Positions 1 to 9,054 are shown, counted from the first letter of the stretch. The stretch is DNA of 64,000 bases from a virus (IMGVR_UViG_3300029922_000013:86859-150858), one strand, 5' to 3'. Numbers and translations are program-made. Notes: generated by a model not told the origin, from the letters alone.

Positions 1-408
1 AGTTATACAAAAGAAGATTTGAATCTTTCAAAAAAAGAAAGAATCGTCAGAGCTTGTGTAAATCCTTTCTACAAAAACGCTAAGCTTAAGCCATGGATGG
101 CGCTTAACATGGATCTTTTGGAAAAAGCCATAGATTTACATTATCCTGTAATGGAGATTGAAGAAGCCATACTAACTCCTGAACAGGATGCTAAACTCGA
201 TAATATGAAACGAAGAGCTGAGGAAACTAAAGCTCTGAGAACTGCAGATAATTCTGAGTCCGAATATAATGACGGGACAATTGATTTAGCACAAAGTTTG
301 CCAAATATGGGCGATGAAATAGAGCTTACACAGGAGATGTTAGACGCTATGGATGGTCCGGACGTAGTCTACGATGAAGATTTCGAAAAGAAATTAGGAC
401 TCAAATAG
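1..408 (+). CDS. Hypothetical protein, 5'-truncated, upstream of helicase
   Basis: The frame is open to the first base of the window, so the start lies outside. A TTG at 19 is possible but has no convincing SD. The visible 136 residues are charged, with an acidic C-terminal half rich in Glu and Asp. The stop at 406-408 is followed directly by the ATG of the helicase, so the two are translationally coupled. The position next to a DnaB-type helicase would suit a replication accessory protein or loader, but no motif shows this. I do not recognise the family. Confidence 0.75.
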   Translation, partial: SYTKEDLNLSKKERIVRACVNPFYKNAKLKPWMALNMDLLEKAIDLHYPVMEIEEAILTPEQDAKLDNMKRRAEETKALRTADNSESEYNDGTIDLAQSLPNMGDEIELTQEMLDAMDGPDVVYDEDFEKKLGLK

Positions 409-1566
409 ATGAGTCAAGATGTTAATAAGCCCAAAAGTGAAGCTCTTCAGAAGTTACAAGAAGTTCTGGAACGAGATAAAGAACTCGATCTAAGAAAAAA
501 AGAACTTCAGGAAAAAAAATTGTTAGTCGAAACCTATAGGTATACTAACGAACTTGAAAAAATTACTAAAAATGAAGCCGACGTTAATCGGACAGATAAA
601 GTCAATGTCGGTATAATGTCCGATGAAGAAATCGAAGTCATTAAAAATAAAAATCGTGCTTATTTAGAAAATGCAAAAAATGGTATGGACTTTCTAAATG
701 CATGCTTTCGTAAACCGGTCCCATGTTGGGCCGGTAATGTTATTCTGGTGGGTGGCAGAACCGGAGGTGGCAAATCATCAGCATCTGCCAATTTAATTTA
801 CACTACGATTAAACAAGTGAATCTGGTGACAGGTAAAAATCGGAAGGCTCTTATAATAAGTTGTGAAGAAGACACTCTTCAAGTTTTCAATAGACTTACC
901 TGTCTCGTTCATGGTTGGGATTTTAATAACATTGAAGAATTTACAGACGAACAAAAGGAAACACTGATTGAATTTTCTGGTAAATGGCCTAAAATGGGTG
1001 TCACTGTTATCGGAAAAGACGACCACGGGAGAACTGATAGTTTGGAAGGTATTCAGTCAATTTTTCAAAATCTACTGTCCTCTGGAGAACAGTATGACAT
1101 GATCCTGGTGGATTATATTCAGAAGATTGTAAATAGTAAGAAACACATGAACATGCAGCAATTTACAGTCATTAAAGAAGTTATGGGTGTTTTCGATTAT
1201 TATAAAGATTTGTATCCAGCTGTCATTGTCGTAATGTCTCAGCTATCTTCTGCTAAGGCAGGAGATCCAGAAAATGAGATGGATTTTCAAGATCGGTTAA
1301 GAGGTTGCAAAGACATTATTACACCGTGTACCGTGGCTTTAGAAATGGTTCCCGACTATCAAAAACTTAGCACTAAGTGGATTATTAGAAAAAATCGTTA
1401 TAAGGGGCATACCGTAGGTACATTCGTAGAAACAGCCTATGATAGGGGTATGTTTAAGCCAATAAATGATCAGTGGCGAAAGGATGTTGCCGATGCCGCA
1501 GAAAAAGCTAGTCGTTATAACACCATCGGAAAACTTATTGAAGAGCCTAAGAAAGAAGAAAAGTGA
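409..1566 (+). CDS. Replicative DNA helicase, DnaB/RecA-fold
   Basis: This 385-residue protein has a charged, probably coiled-coil N-terminus (about 1-60) and one RecA-fold ATPase domain. The Walker A loop GGRTGGGKSS is at about 115-124, a Walker B strand MILVDY at 231-236, a sensor-like segment VMSQLSSA at 275-282, and a basic RKNRYKG segment near 327 that is the usual place for an arginine finger. This is the pattern of phage DnaB-C/gp41-type helicases, which unwind the fork as hexamers. It is shorter than bacterial DnaB (about 470) and lacks a recognisable DnaB N-terminal domain. The primase-like gene at 2317 supports a replication role. Confidence 0.85.
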   Translation: MSQDVNKPKSEALQKLQEVLERDKELDLRKKELQEKKLLVETYRYTNELEKITKNEADVNRTDKVNVGIMSDEEIEVIKNKNRAYLENAKNGMDFLNACFRKPVPCWAGNVILVGGRTGGGKSSASANLIYTTIKQVNLVTGKNRKALIISCEEDTLQVFNRLTCLVHGWDFNNIEEFTDEQKETLIEFSGKWPKMGVTVIGKDDHGRTDSLEGIQSIFQNLLSSGEQYDMILVDYIQKIVNSKKHMNMQQFTVIKEVMGVFDYYKDLYPAVIVVMSQLSSAKAGDPENEMDFQDRLRGCKDIITPCTVALEMVPDYQKLSTKWIIRKNRYKGHTVGTFVETAYDRGMFKPINDQWRKDVADAAEKASRYNTIGKLIEEPKKEEK

Positions 1567-1865
1567 TGGAAATAACTTTTAAAGAAATCGAAATAGTTAA
1601 ACTTGACTTAAAACCAGGAGATATCTTGTTGGTTAAAGTTAAAAGCGATGATATAGATGAATCAGTATTAGATCATCTGAAGAAAGGCCTTAAAAGTGCG
1701 TTGCCTGGCATAAAGGTGGCTTTATTTGGGATGTCTCTATTAGATGATATGGATTTTTCCATAGTCAGAGAAGACTCCGTGGAGTGTGGCACTCAAAGTT
1801 ATTGCACAGATTGTAGTTGTGGTAAGAAAGAGCAAAACGAAGCAAAGGGAGAAGAAAATGTATAG
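1566..1865 (+). CDS. Hypothetical small protein with Cys-rich tail
   Basis: The ATG overlaps the helicase stop (TGATG). An in-frame GTG three bases earlier is an alternative start. The 99-residue product has an alpha/beta-looking N-terminal domain (strands around EIVKLDL and DILLVKV) and a C-terminal cysteine cluster (C-x5-C-x2-C-x-C) that could bind a metal. The family is not recognised. It is probably co-transcribed with the helicase. Confidence 0.7.
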   Translation: MEITFKEIEIVKLDLKPGDILLVKVKSDDIDESVLDHLKKGLKSALPGIKVALFGMSLLDDMDFSIVREDSVECGTQSYCTDCSCGKKEQNEAKGEENV

Positions 1866-2271
1866 CAGAGAAACTATCAATGAGCTAAATCAGTTGTCCA
1901 AGGATGTGTACGGAGCTTCTAGCAAATGGCGAAAATTGGTCGAAAGGGGAGAAGTAAGACTTCTTACAGAAGAAGAAGTTCAATACGATTCTGAAGCTAA
2001 TAATGGGGAGGGTGAAAGAAAAAATATCACGGTACCCGTTATTTATCATGGACCTAATGGCGGAAAACTTCGTCAAAGTTATATGCACCGTTATGATGAA
2101 AAAACTGTAAAAGAGCATATGCTTAATATTAAAGATCAACGAGATAAGTTCATGGAAATGATTAAGAAACAGCAAGCAGATGCTCAAGCAGCTGATGTAG
2201 CCAAGAAAGTAGAAGAAGCCAACGCGGCTGTAGCAGAGGCTGTTTCAGCAGTTTCTGGTAGTGCAGTCTGA
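1858..2271 (+). CDS. Hypothetical protein, helical C-terminus
   Basis: I start it at ATG 1858, preceded by AAAGGGAGAAGAAA, rather than at the longer upstream option that runs inside the previous gene. The 137-residue product has a mixed N-terminal half and an Ala/Glu/Lys-rich helical C-terminus from about residue 80. It overlaps the previous gene by eight bases. No known domain is recognised. Confidence 0.7.
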   Translation: MYSRETINELNQLSKDVYGASSKWRKLVERGEVRLLTEEEVQYDSEANNGEGERKNITVPVIYHGPNGGKLRQSYMHRYDEKTVKEHMLNIKDQRDKFMEMIKKQQADAQAADVAKKVEEANAAVAEAVSAVSGSAV

Positions 2272-2316
2272 TATTTAGCTTGACTTATAATTATATTGGG
2301 TCTAGGATGGTGACAG

Positions 2317-3168
2317 ATGCAAGATCTAAAAAGCCTCCTAGACCTAATGTTTTTACCAGAAGATACGGTGGTTGTTAGTAATAATAAATTCGCTACTCAT
2401 AGTGTTTCAATAGAAACCGTTTTGTCTGGAGAAGTTACCTTAGTAAGCTCTAATCAAAAGGTTTCTAATCAAATTGTTAAAACATCTGAACTAATTTTTT
2501 TAGCTATCAATCCTATCAAAGGATTTCGTTTAGATTCAAATGCTTACAGACTCCAGAATTTTCTTTTAGAATGCGATACTGGGTCCATAACTTCTCAAGT
2601 AGAGTACCTAAAAAATCTAGGTATACCATATTCTGCAATCATATTTAGCGGTTCCAAGTCAGCCCACATTCTAGTGGCTTTAGACACTCCTCTTGATGAA
2701 AAAACCTACAGACTTTTATATGTGTGGATACTACGTATCGGCACACTTTTTGATCAAAATTGCAAAAATCCTTCAAGATGTATTCGTATACCGGGCGCTA
2801 CACGCCCAGAAACTGGAAAACAGCAGACTCTTTTAGAACTTAAAGAAAAGGTGAAACTAGAAGACTTGATGGTGTGGCTAAATCTATATGAGCATCTAAG
2901 ACCTAAAGAGCGTGAACGAAAAAGCTTGACAAACGGAGCAGACCATGACAAACTAAGTCCATGGGTAAAAACTGCACTAAAATATGGTATAAAATTCGAT
3001 AAAGGAAGAAATCACACGTGGCATAGTATATTTTGCGACTTCGCTTTAGCTGGTTATCCTAAAGATCAAGCTATCGACTTTCTAAGTGTCTACTTCGTGG
3101 AGGAATTCGATTTTAAAGAAAAAGAATGGCTTAGAATAGCACAGAGCGCATACGACAAGCATGGATAA
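2317..3168 (+). CDS. DNA primase, archaeo-eukaryotic (AEP/PrimPol) type
   Basis: The 283-residue protein shows the order of AEP primase motifs. An acidic pair in LLECDTGS (about 83-90) is motif I, SGSKSAH (111-117) matches the sxH motif II, and FDQ followed by SRCIRIPGATRPETGKQQ (145-170) matches the motif III region plus the RIPG-x-x-R/H segment common to phage AEP primases. The C-terminal helical region (about 205-283) resembles a PriCT-like accessory domain. It would synthesise primers for the fork opened by the helicase two genes upstream. A TTGACT...TAGGAT pair lies at 2280-2308 but would leave almost no leader, so promoter status is uncertain. Confidence 0.72.
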   Translation: MQDLKSLLDLMFLPEDTVVVSNNKFATHSVSIETVLSGEVTLVSSNQKVSNQIVKTSELIFLAINPIKGFRLDSNAYRLQNFLLECDTGSITSQVEYLKNLGIPYSAIIFSGSKSAHILVALDTPLDEKTYRLLYVWILRIGTLFDQNCKNPSRCIRIPGATRPETGKQQTLLELKEKVKLEDLMVWLNLYEHLRPKERERKSLTNGADHDKLSPWVKTALKYGIKFDKGRNHTWHSIFCDFALAGYPKDQAIDFLSVYFVEEFDFKEKEWLRIAQSAYDKHG

Positions 3169-3180
3169 AAGGAGGGTATC

Positions 3181-3675
3181 TTGAAAAGAGATGAAGAATT
3201 GAAAAGATTAGTCAAGTACGCTCAAGCTATGAACGTACGCGTATCTTTTAAGCCCCAGCATAACGTGGATGCCGACGCTGATTGGACAACCGATGGAAAA
3301 GAAATAAATATCTATGATTCTTCTAAAAAATCTAAGGTATTTTTAATTTTGTGTCTAATTCATGAGATTGGTCACCATTGTCAATTTATTCACGGGAACG
3401 ATAGAAAAGTAGATGCGAAATTAGATGAAGCGTTAGCTTCAGAAGAAGAGAAAAAATCTTATAGAAAAAGAATTTATGATTGGGAAGTAAAAGGGACTGG
3501 TTGGTGGGAATCTATTTACAAAGACGCTGACTTAAAATTTCCGATCTATAAACTTTATATCGAACGTGATTCCGATCTTTGGATGTACCAAACTTATTAT
3601 GAAACTGGAAAGTTTCCAACAAAGAAAGACAAAAGAGAGAAACGAAAAGAATTAAAAAGGAAATATAGACCATGA
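3181..3675 (+). CDS. Putative zinc metallopeptidase (HExxH)
   Basis: It starts with TTG behind a very strong SD (AAAGGAGGG). Residues 58-66 read CLIHEIGHH, the HExxH zinc-peptidase signature after a hydrophobic helix. A downstream Glu in YIERDSD (about 129) could be the third zinc ligand. At 164 residues it is a minimal zincin-like domain with a basic tail and no signal peptide, so it probably acts in the cytoplasm. The substrate is unknown. It sits in the replication block and overlaps the CYTH gene by four bases. Confidence 0.6.
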   Translation: MKRDEELKRLVKYAQAMNVRVSFKPQHNVDADADWTTDGKEINIYDSSKKSKVFLILCLIHEIGHHCQFIHGNDRKVDAKLDEALASEEEKKSYRKRIYDWEVKGTGWWESIYKDADLKFPIYKLYIERDSDLWMYQTYYETGKFPTKKDKREKRKELKRKYRP

Positions 3676-4247
3676 GTCAAGAAAAGAAGTATCTTGAAAT
3701 TGAAAGTAAGTATTCTGCTGATAACATCAGTAGGCTCGATTTTAAGTCACTTCTTTCGACATTGAATCCCAAGAACTTTCTCTATGTAGAATCTAAAGAC
3801 GTGTACTACACCAAGGGTGAGAATGAGTTTCTTAGGCATAGGAACCGCCCCAATTTTGGGAGCGATGAGCGTTCTGAACTTACCTTTAAAAAGAAACACA
3901 TAAGCACGAACAACATTGTCAGGACTGAAGTAAATTTGAGAGTGGACAAAAATAGTGCAGAATTAGTAGAAGCTTTTTGTAAGGGATTGGGATATGAAAA
4001 GAACTTCTCGGTGGAGAAATTTTGTGATATTTACTACTTTGATGATGGGGACGTAGTGTACTATAGTGTTATAGATGAAGAAGGTAAAACCGCTAGTTTC
4101 TTAGAAATTGAATGCGATGAAGACGCTGATCTAACGGAAGACCAAGCTAGAGAGGTCATCTCTAAATACGAAAAGCTTCTGGCTCCCATAGGAATTACTC
4201 CACAGAAAAGAATGAAGCTGAGTTTATTTGAAAGGTATAGAAAATGA
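3672..4247 (+). CDS. CYTH-domain triphosphate tunnel metalloenzyme
   Basis: The N-terminus contains EIESK (residues 9-13), the ExExK signature of CYTH proteins (CyaB adenylate cyclase/thiamine triphosphatase/triphosphatase superfamily). Alternating charged strands follow, including FLRHRNR, ELTFKKK, RTEVNLR and FLEIECD, as expected for the eight-stranded tunnel that binds triphosphate and metal. The length of 191 residues is normal for the family. Known members make cAMP or hydrolyse thiamine triphosphate, tripolyphosphate or RNA 5'-triphosphates; the sequence does not decide which. ATGA overlaps on both sides place it in the same operon as the primase and metallopeptidase. Confidence 0.78.
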   Translation: MSQEKKYLEIESKYSADNISRLDFKSLLSTLNPKNFLYVESKDVYYTKGENEFLRHRNRPNFGSDERSELTFKKKHISTNNIVRTEVNLRVDKNSAELVEAFCKGLGYEKNFSVEKFCDIYYFDDGDVVYYSVIDEEGKTASFLEIECDEDADLTEDQAREVISKYEKLLAPIGITPQKRMKLSLFERYRK

Positions 4248-4492
4248 CTCCTGAAGAAATTGTAGGTTTAATAGGAAATATAGCCAATCGTCAAGATATT
4301 CGCGAGATTCAAGAACGACAGATTGAAGAAATTTACAGTCTCGTCAAAGAATTTGAAGATATTGCTAAGGAATGGCGAAAAGGCTATCTTGATCTAGAAA
4401 TAAAACATAAAGTAAAGGTTGCCAATTTAGAGCAAACTATCGAAGAACTTGAAAAAGATTTTAAGGATCTTAAAATGGATTGGGATGAATAA
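4244..4492 (+). CDS. Small coiled-coil protein
   Basis: The 82-residue product is almost entirely helical, with heptad-like Leu/Ile/Val spacing and many Glu/Lys residues from about residue 15 to the end. The ATG overlaps the CYTH stop. No family is recognised; it may be an oligomerising partner of a neighbour. Confidence 0.65.
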   Translation: MTPEEIVGLIGNIANRQDIREIQERQIEEIYSLVKEFEDIAKEWRKGYLDLEIKHKVKVANLEQTIEELEKDFKDLKMDWDE

Positions 4493-4746
4493 TGGAAGAT
4501 GAACAAAATAGTATATATAGAATAGCGGCCAAGGTGAAAAACTTGGCTAGAGGTGATGACGCTCATCTCACGCCCGTAGGTGAAGCTATGTGTAACTACT
4601 ATATTATAGTATTAAAAGATTTTTATGATTTCGCGGAAGATCTGCCAGGATCGTATAAACAAGAGCTAATAGCCTTGATAGAGCATCACTACGATATGCC
4701 TGGTAAGTTGATTAGAGCTGTAAAGCCTAAAAAATCAACTAGCTAA
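4492..4746 (+). CDS. Hypothetical small protein
   Basis: This 84-residue product is the last gene of the plus-strand replication block. It overlaps the preceding stop by one base. It looks helical and ends with a basic tail (KPKKSTS). The family is not recognised. Confidence 0.6.
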   Translation: MEDEQNSIYRIAAKVKNLARGDDAHLTPVGEAMCNYYIIVLKDFYDFAEDLPGSYKQELIALIEHHYDMPGKLIRAVKPKKSTS

Positions 4747-4794
4747 AGCGTCAAAGACAAATTTAACTAGCATGTATATTTCCATATAAAATAC

Positions 4795-4820
4795 TCCTAG
4801 GAGCATCATAACTCCTAGGA
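4795..4820 (-). terminator. Intrinsic terminator of the fibre genes
   Basis: TCCTAGGAG (4795-4803) and CTCCTAGGA (4812-4820) form a perfect nine-pair stem with an eight-base loop. Read on the minus strand the stem is followed by GTATTTTAT, a T-rich tract, so it best serves the minus-strand fibre gene ending at 4841. It may also stop read-through of the convergent plus-strand operon, but there is no T tract on that side. Confidence 0.65.
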
Positions 4821-4840
4821 ATGCTAATCCGCGATTCACA

Positions 4841-7800
4841 TTAGTTACCGATTCTGTAGATGCTTATGGTTGCGGCTACTGGAGCAATAGTAACTGAGCT
4901 ATTTTGGAAAAGAGAAACTGTATCCCCAGCATTTAGTTTTAAAATCGTACCGCCTTGAGCGTATCTATTCACTGCTTGCGTAGTTTCGGCTCTAGAACCA
5001 CCCAAGAGATTGGTAGTCGGTGTAGCTCCACCAGCATTAACTGAAGCGTATCCCTCATAATTTCCATTCACAGCAAAAGCAGTCGCACTAGAAATCAAAG
5101 TACCGTCTGCATGATAAGTGCCACTTTGTGGACAAGTCCAAACGCCAGTGCTCGTATTATACGAATTGGTGGTATCCTCGATCTTGTTCGTAAGGATAAT
5201 TATTCCCGCACTCACGGAAGAACTCGTCGTGTTATACTTCATGGCTACTGTATTGGACCCTGAAGAAGAACTTGAAGACGATCCTCCACCAGAAATGAGT
5301 TCAAACGTTACATAGTTATTCGTAGATGTATTATCTAGAGTAATCGTGTTGCCGGTGCCGTTAGTAACTGTAAGCCACAATAAATCTCCGGCCTGAGCGT
5401 AGAAGGTCGTAGACCCATTAGGGAAAGCTCCAACTGCTGACGTAGTTTGAGCAGAGAATTCCCCAAGTGTAGATGTCGTAGAAACAGACCCAGACTGATT
5501 GGCGGTGAGCTTTATTTGCTGAGACACGGTCATAGTCCCAGTGTTTTGAGTTGTGACAATACCGGTGACCTTCCAATAACCCGTGATCGGAACCGTATAT
5601 TTACCAGTACTAGTCGAATATCCTGCGTTCGTATCGTAAACAGAAGCAGAAAATATAACATTGGTTGTTGCAGTTGTGGCAATGGAAGTATTCGAAGTTG
5701 TGGCTTTTGCAGCTATAGCCCCACTTCCGGAACCTCCCCCACTGCTTCCGCCAGTACCTGCACCGTAGAATTCTTCCACGATGATGATACCTGCAGCTCC
5801 AGTACCCCCAACATATCCAGATCCAGCACCACCACTACCGTTAGTGCCACCTGAACCAATGGCCATCGTATATGTGGGCAATGGATTTGACACAATAGCG
5901 ACAGTCATACCACCGCCACCACCACCTGCTCCCGCCGCGAAGCCAGCCACGTTAGCGAGTGCACCGCTACCACCACCGCCGCTATTAGCGGTGGCATTTA
6001 AGCCGTGCCCAGTAACTGCACTAGAATTTAGTCCACCGCCAGCATAAAGTGGTGAACTACCACCTATACCTCCAGATAAAACGGGTACTGAACCTGATGT
6101 TATCACTTGTTTAGCGCCGCCAACTTGACCACTGAGATTTAAATAACCACCGGTTCCTGCACCGCCAGCTCCGCCATCGTTTGTTCCAGCAGCACTTCCG
6201 CCCGTAGCTGATAACGAAACAGTTCCGCCAGAAAACGTACTGGTACCGCCTCCAGAACCGCCCACCGTTGATGTTGTGCCTGATCCGCCACCGCCACCAC
6301 CACCGCCGACCACAGTAACCCTCAGGTAAGAAGGCGAAGGATTGGATGGGGCCGTATAGGTAGTCCCAGACGTAAGAACTTGAACTGTTGGAGCTTGTGA
6401 GGCAGATGCGGCAGCACTAGTTCCAGGACCAACGTAGAAATCGTCAAGATACAGAGCGAATCCGCCAGCGGGACCAGCTGTTGGATTATAAACTGCTATC
6501 TGAAAACTACCCATATTTGCTGGAGTTTGGAATGATCCCGTACAATAGCCTACACCAGAAATTTGAGTGAAATTGAATACTCCTACGGGAATGATCCAAG
6601 CATTATTTTGGAGATCGTAAATGGCTACCCCAAAAGTATTGCTAGAAGTTCCGGAAAAATTTGTGCCAGTGGAGGTCACGGCACTGTATGCAAAACTAAA
6701 CTGCAAAGTTTTGGATTGATCACAAATGTTTATAGCGACAGCCGGAGAAATGTACATATCCCCAGCATTGGTAGCTCCCGAGGCAGAAAAAGACATGGAA
6801 TATTGACCAGAAAGCTGGCCAGAACTTACAACTGCAGGGGCGTGAGTGTTGGCATTCGCACCAGATCCACCATTAGAAGCAGAAAAGGCAGCATTCCCCG
6901 TTCCCACAGAAGTGGGTAGATTTGTAGAACTAAGAGAGGAATGGGCCAAAGTCCATCCACTGACGTTGTCGTCTTCGAAAGTATTTCCGATAGCCAAATA
7001 GTTTCTACCCAAAACTGGTAAGTTCAACAACTGCCAGTTCCCAGCTTGATAATCGGCTTCAAAACTTACTGAGGAAGAAGTGAACGAAGAAGTTAGAGCG
7101 ATCCAAACATCTTTGTTATAGGTGACACAATTTCCGATAACGTACGGGAAACTTGCAGCCCAAGGATTTAATCCCCCGCTACTTCCTGAACCACCAGTCA
7201 GCAACCAGGCCCCATTTCCGCTATCAGCAGCAGTATCATACGTAAAGATGAAGGTACTGCCCACTGGCATTGTTACGTTTGCCCCGGTTCCAGTTAAAAT
7301 GTTGGTCGGACCAGTAGGAGAATGGTTATTTACGATGGTAGCAAGATTAGAACTTTGATTTGAAATAGTGATCGTTTGTCCATTGGTACCGGTAGGAATG
7401 CCGCTAAAAGTTGTTCCAGATGCAACAGTAGTCAAACGAACAAAGTTGTAGTTCTGGTCCCCAGAAGTTAGGGTCTGATTGGTTCCGCTATAGGAAGTAG
7501 CATCAGTAAAGGCATTGATAATAGTGGAAGCAAGAGCTACCCAAACGCCATTAGTGGTCGTGTTACTTTCCAGTTTTACTATGATAGATGCGCTAGGTTT
7601 TACGGTAAAAAGAGTGGTACCGCCATTATTGTTGATAGTCAAAATTCCAGTTGAAGTATTGTAGAATTCAAACTTTGCCCCACCTGGATTGCCGGAAGGG
7701 GCAGTTGGAAGAGAAAAGGTTGTAGCGTCTGGCAACTGAAATATTTGGGTTGTTGATCCCGTTAGAATCTCAATCTGCGGAGAAAAGTTAGTAAGGGTTG

Positions 7801-7867
7801 TGGTACCTGCTGCTGCGGTAATAGTTGTAATTCTCTCGATCAGACCGCCATATTGAAAAGTTGCCAT
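4841..7867 (-). CDS. Tail fibre with glycine-rich and C1q-like domains
   Basis: This is a 1008-residue beta-rich fibre. Residues about 1-230 are Ser/Thr/Asn-rich fibre repeats. A jelly-roll-like segment follows (about 290-480), then a long glycine-rich region (about 515-705) with runs of Gly and GGxG repeats as in polyglycine-sandwich adhesins. Two C-terminal modules of about 120 residues resemble C1q/TNF-like trimeric heads: each has the pattern Y-x-T-S-T-G-x-(Y/V)-T followed by G-x-(W/Y). Glycine-rich and C1q-like ends usually contact the receptor. The ATG has SD AGGAG and a GCAATCTTTA motif 27 bases upstream; a terminator follows. Confidence 0.8.
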   Translation of the reverse strand: MATFQYGGLIERITTITAAAGTTTLTNFSPQIEILTGSTTQIFQLPDATTFSLPTAPSGNPGGAKFEFYNTSTGILTINNNGGTTLFTVKPSASIIVKLESNTTTNGVWVALASTIINAFTDATSYSGTNQTLTSGDQNYNFVRLTTVASGTTFSGIPTGTNGQTITISNQSSNLATIVNNHSPTGPTNILTGTGANVTMPVGSTFIFTYDTAADSGNGAWLLTGGSGSSGGLNPWAASFPYVIGNCVTYNKDVWIALTSSFTSSSVSFEADYQAGNWQLLNLPVLGRNYLAIGNTFEDDNVSGWTLAHSSLSSTNLPTSVGTGNAAFSASNGGSGANANTHAPAVVSSGQLSGQYSMSFSASGATNAGDMYISPAVAINICDQSKTLQFSFAYSAVTSTGTNFSGTSSNTFGVAIYDLQNNAWIIPVGVFNFTQISGVGYCTGSFQTPANMGSFQIAVYNPTAGPAGGFALYLDDFYVGPGTSAAASASQAPTVQVLTSGTTYTAPSNPSPSYLRVTVVGGGGGGGGSGTTSTVGGSGGGTSTFSGGTVSLSATGGSAAGTNDGGAGGAGTGGYLNLSGQVGGAKQVITSGSVPVLSGGIGGSSPLYAGGGLNSSAVTGHGLNATANSGGGGSGALANVAGFAAGAGGGGGGMTVAIVSNPLPTYTMAIGSGGTNGSGGAGSGYVGGTGAAGIIIVEEFYGAGTGGSSGGGSGSGAIAAKATTSNTSIATTATTNVIFSASVYDTNAGYSTSTGKYTVPITGYWKVTGIVTTQNTGTMTVSQQIKLTANQSGSVSTTSTLGEFSAQTTSAVGAFPNGSTTFYAQAGDLLWLTVTNGTGNTITLDNTSTNNYVTFELISGGGSSSSSSSGSNTVAMKYNTTSSSVSAGIIILTNKIEDTTNSYNTSTGVWTCPQSGTYHADGTLISSATAFAVNGNYEGYASVNAGGATPTTNLLGGSRAETTQAVNRYAQGGTILKLNAGDTVSLFQNSSVTIAPVAATISIYRIGN

Positions 7868-7894
7868 TTTATTCTCCTAAACCTTTATATATCA

Positions 7895-7904
7895 TAAAGA
7901 TTGC
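7895..7904 (-). promoter_or_regulatory. Putative late promoter core (GCAATCTTTA)
   Basis: On the minus strand this reads GCAATCTTTA, 27 bases upstream of the fibre start at 7867. It is one of nine intergenic copies, all oriented toward late genes. An A-rich AAACCG segment precedes it, as in several other copies. Confidence 0.6.
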
Positions 7905-7956
7905 CGGTTTATCTTTTAACGCTAAATTGCTTACTTTACTAAATAAATTCACATAC

Positions 7957-9054
7957 TTATGGTTGATAACTTGCCAACTGCCACGAAAGTTTGTAATTGG
8001 AGGTGTCTAGTGGCATATTCCAGTCAACTGTAAAAAAGGAAGAGCTTTTGTTCCTAATCAAAATAGGTTGAAATTGTGGGTTGCTATCTGTACTATTTGT
8101 GAATTCTGCCAAAACCACATAATCTCCTGTGGCTAGAGGGGTAGGCAGAGAAATGGTAAGCGTTGTCGCTCCACTTCCTATAGGATACTCCCCTATTTGA
8201 GATATAGCTGCGCTTACCACATAATCTATCGCGTAATCTCCGGTATTTGTAGGATAGTTCCAGGTAGCCGTAAAGCTACTAGTAAGATGTCCAGAGGTCT
8301 TAGCGGTTATGGTAATAGGCTGGTATTCCACTCCGCTGAAAGGATCTAAAAGATTCGTGAATTGGGCCAATACTACAAAACTATTACTGATTTGGTCCAC
8401 CGATAGTGGCACTGTCACGGAAGTAGCACCTAGGCCAACTGGGAAAGTACCGGCTACCCTAGCTGGGGTAACTGAAGTCCCGCTTGAGCTACCACCACCG
8501 ACCAATTGTGTTATGTTACTTTGAGTTAGACCTGAGACCGTTCCAGCATTGTTGAATACGGTTATGTATGCAAATGGAAGAGTATTTGCCGTTGGGAGAG
8601 GTAGTTCAGAAGTTTCATTAACTGCAGCTGCGAGAGAGCCAGCCGAAAAAGAAGGCCCGACAGATATTCCCACGTTAGAGGAAGTATCCAACCACAGTAA
8701 AACCTGCTGATATTGGCCACTAGTAACTGACAGGGCTACGCTAGCACCAGTAGAAGTGGTAACATTTCCAGTAGGTGAAGTTGGTATTGTTGCAGTTGCT
8801 GACGATAAAAAAGGTACCGTATTATTAATGTAAGAGATGCTTCTCTGGATATTTGAATCTGGATTAGAAGGTAGACTCGTGGCTATAAGAACTTCGTGAC
8901 CCAGGTTTATAAAGGGGACCACATTTAGAGGTGGCTCTAATTGAAAATTAATAGAAGTAAGAACTTCTTGAAGAGTCAAACCTGCAGTCGCGGCTATTTC
9001 TGAGAGAAGACCTCTTAATACTATTTGGCGACTATCGATTGGTTTAAATGCCAT
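7957..9054 (-). CDS. Tail fibre/receptor-contact protein with repeated C-terminal domain
   Basis: This is a 365-residue Ser/Thr-rich beta protein. The last 55 residues (QFQPI...WNMPLDTSNYKLSW) closely match the C-terminus of the adjacent 1276-residue fibre (QFQPI...WNMPTDTANYVLSW). A second diverged copy lies internally around 210-275 (YQPITI...WNYPTNTGDY). A duplicated terminal beta domain shared by two fibres suggests a receptor-binding or tip module. It lies 11 bases downstream of the next fibre gene and is probably co-transcribed with it. Confidence 0.7.
   Translation of the reverse strand: MAFKPIDSRQIVLRGLLSEIAATAGLTLQEVLTSINFQLEPPLNVVPFINLGHEVLIATSLPSNPDSNIQRSISYINNTVPFLSSATATIPTSPTGNVTTSTGASVALSVTSGQYQQVLLWLDTSSNVGISVGPSFSAGSLAAAVNETSELPLPTANTLPFAYITVFNNAGTVSGLTQSNITQLVGGGSSSGTSVTPARVAGTFPVGLGATSVTVPLSVDQISNSFVVLAQFTNLLDPFSGVEYQPITITAKTSGHLTSSFTATWNYPTNTGDYAIDYVVSAAISQIGEYPIGSGATTLTISLPTPLATGDYVVLAEFTNSTDSNPQFQPILIRNKSSSFFTVDWNMPLDTSNYKLSWQLASYQP

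Noticed and set aside
2280-2308. Sigma70 promoter TTGACT-17-TAGGAT before the primase gene; similar pairs at 46559-46586 and 58916-58944
   Set aside because: In all three the predicted start would fall within a few bases of the start codon, and the supposed -10 overlaps the SD or adjoins the ATG. Not listed as promoters.
5447-6919. Plus-strand open frames opposite the fibre genes (also near 9559-11472, 13516-14985, 24135-28641, 36762-38519)
   Set aside because: They are antisense to long, well-supported structural genes, have Pro/Val- or Ser/Arg-rich compositions typical of reversed fibre codons, and lack consistent SD sequences.
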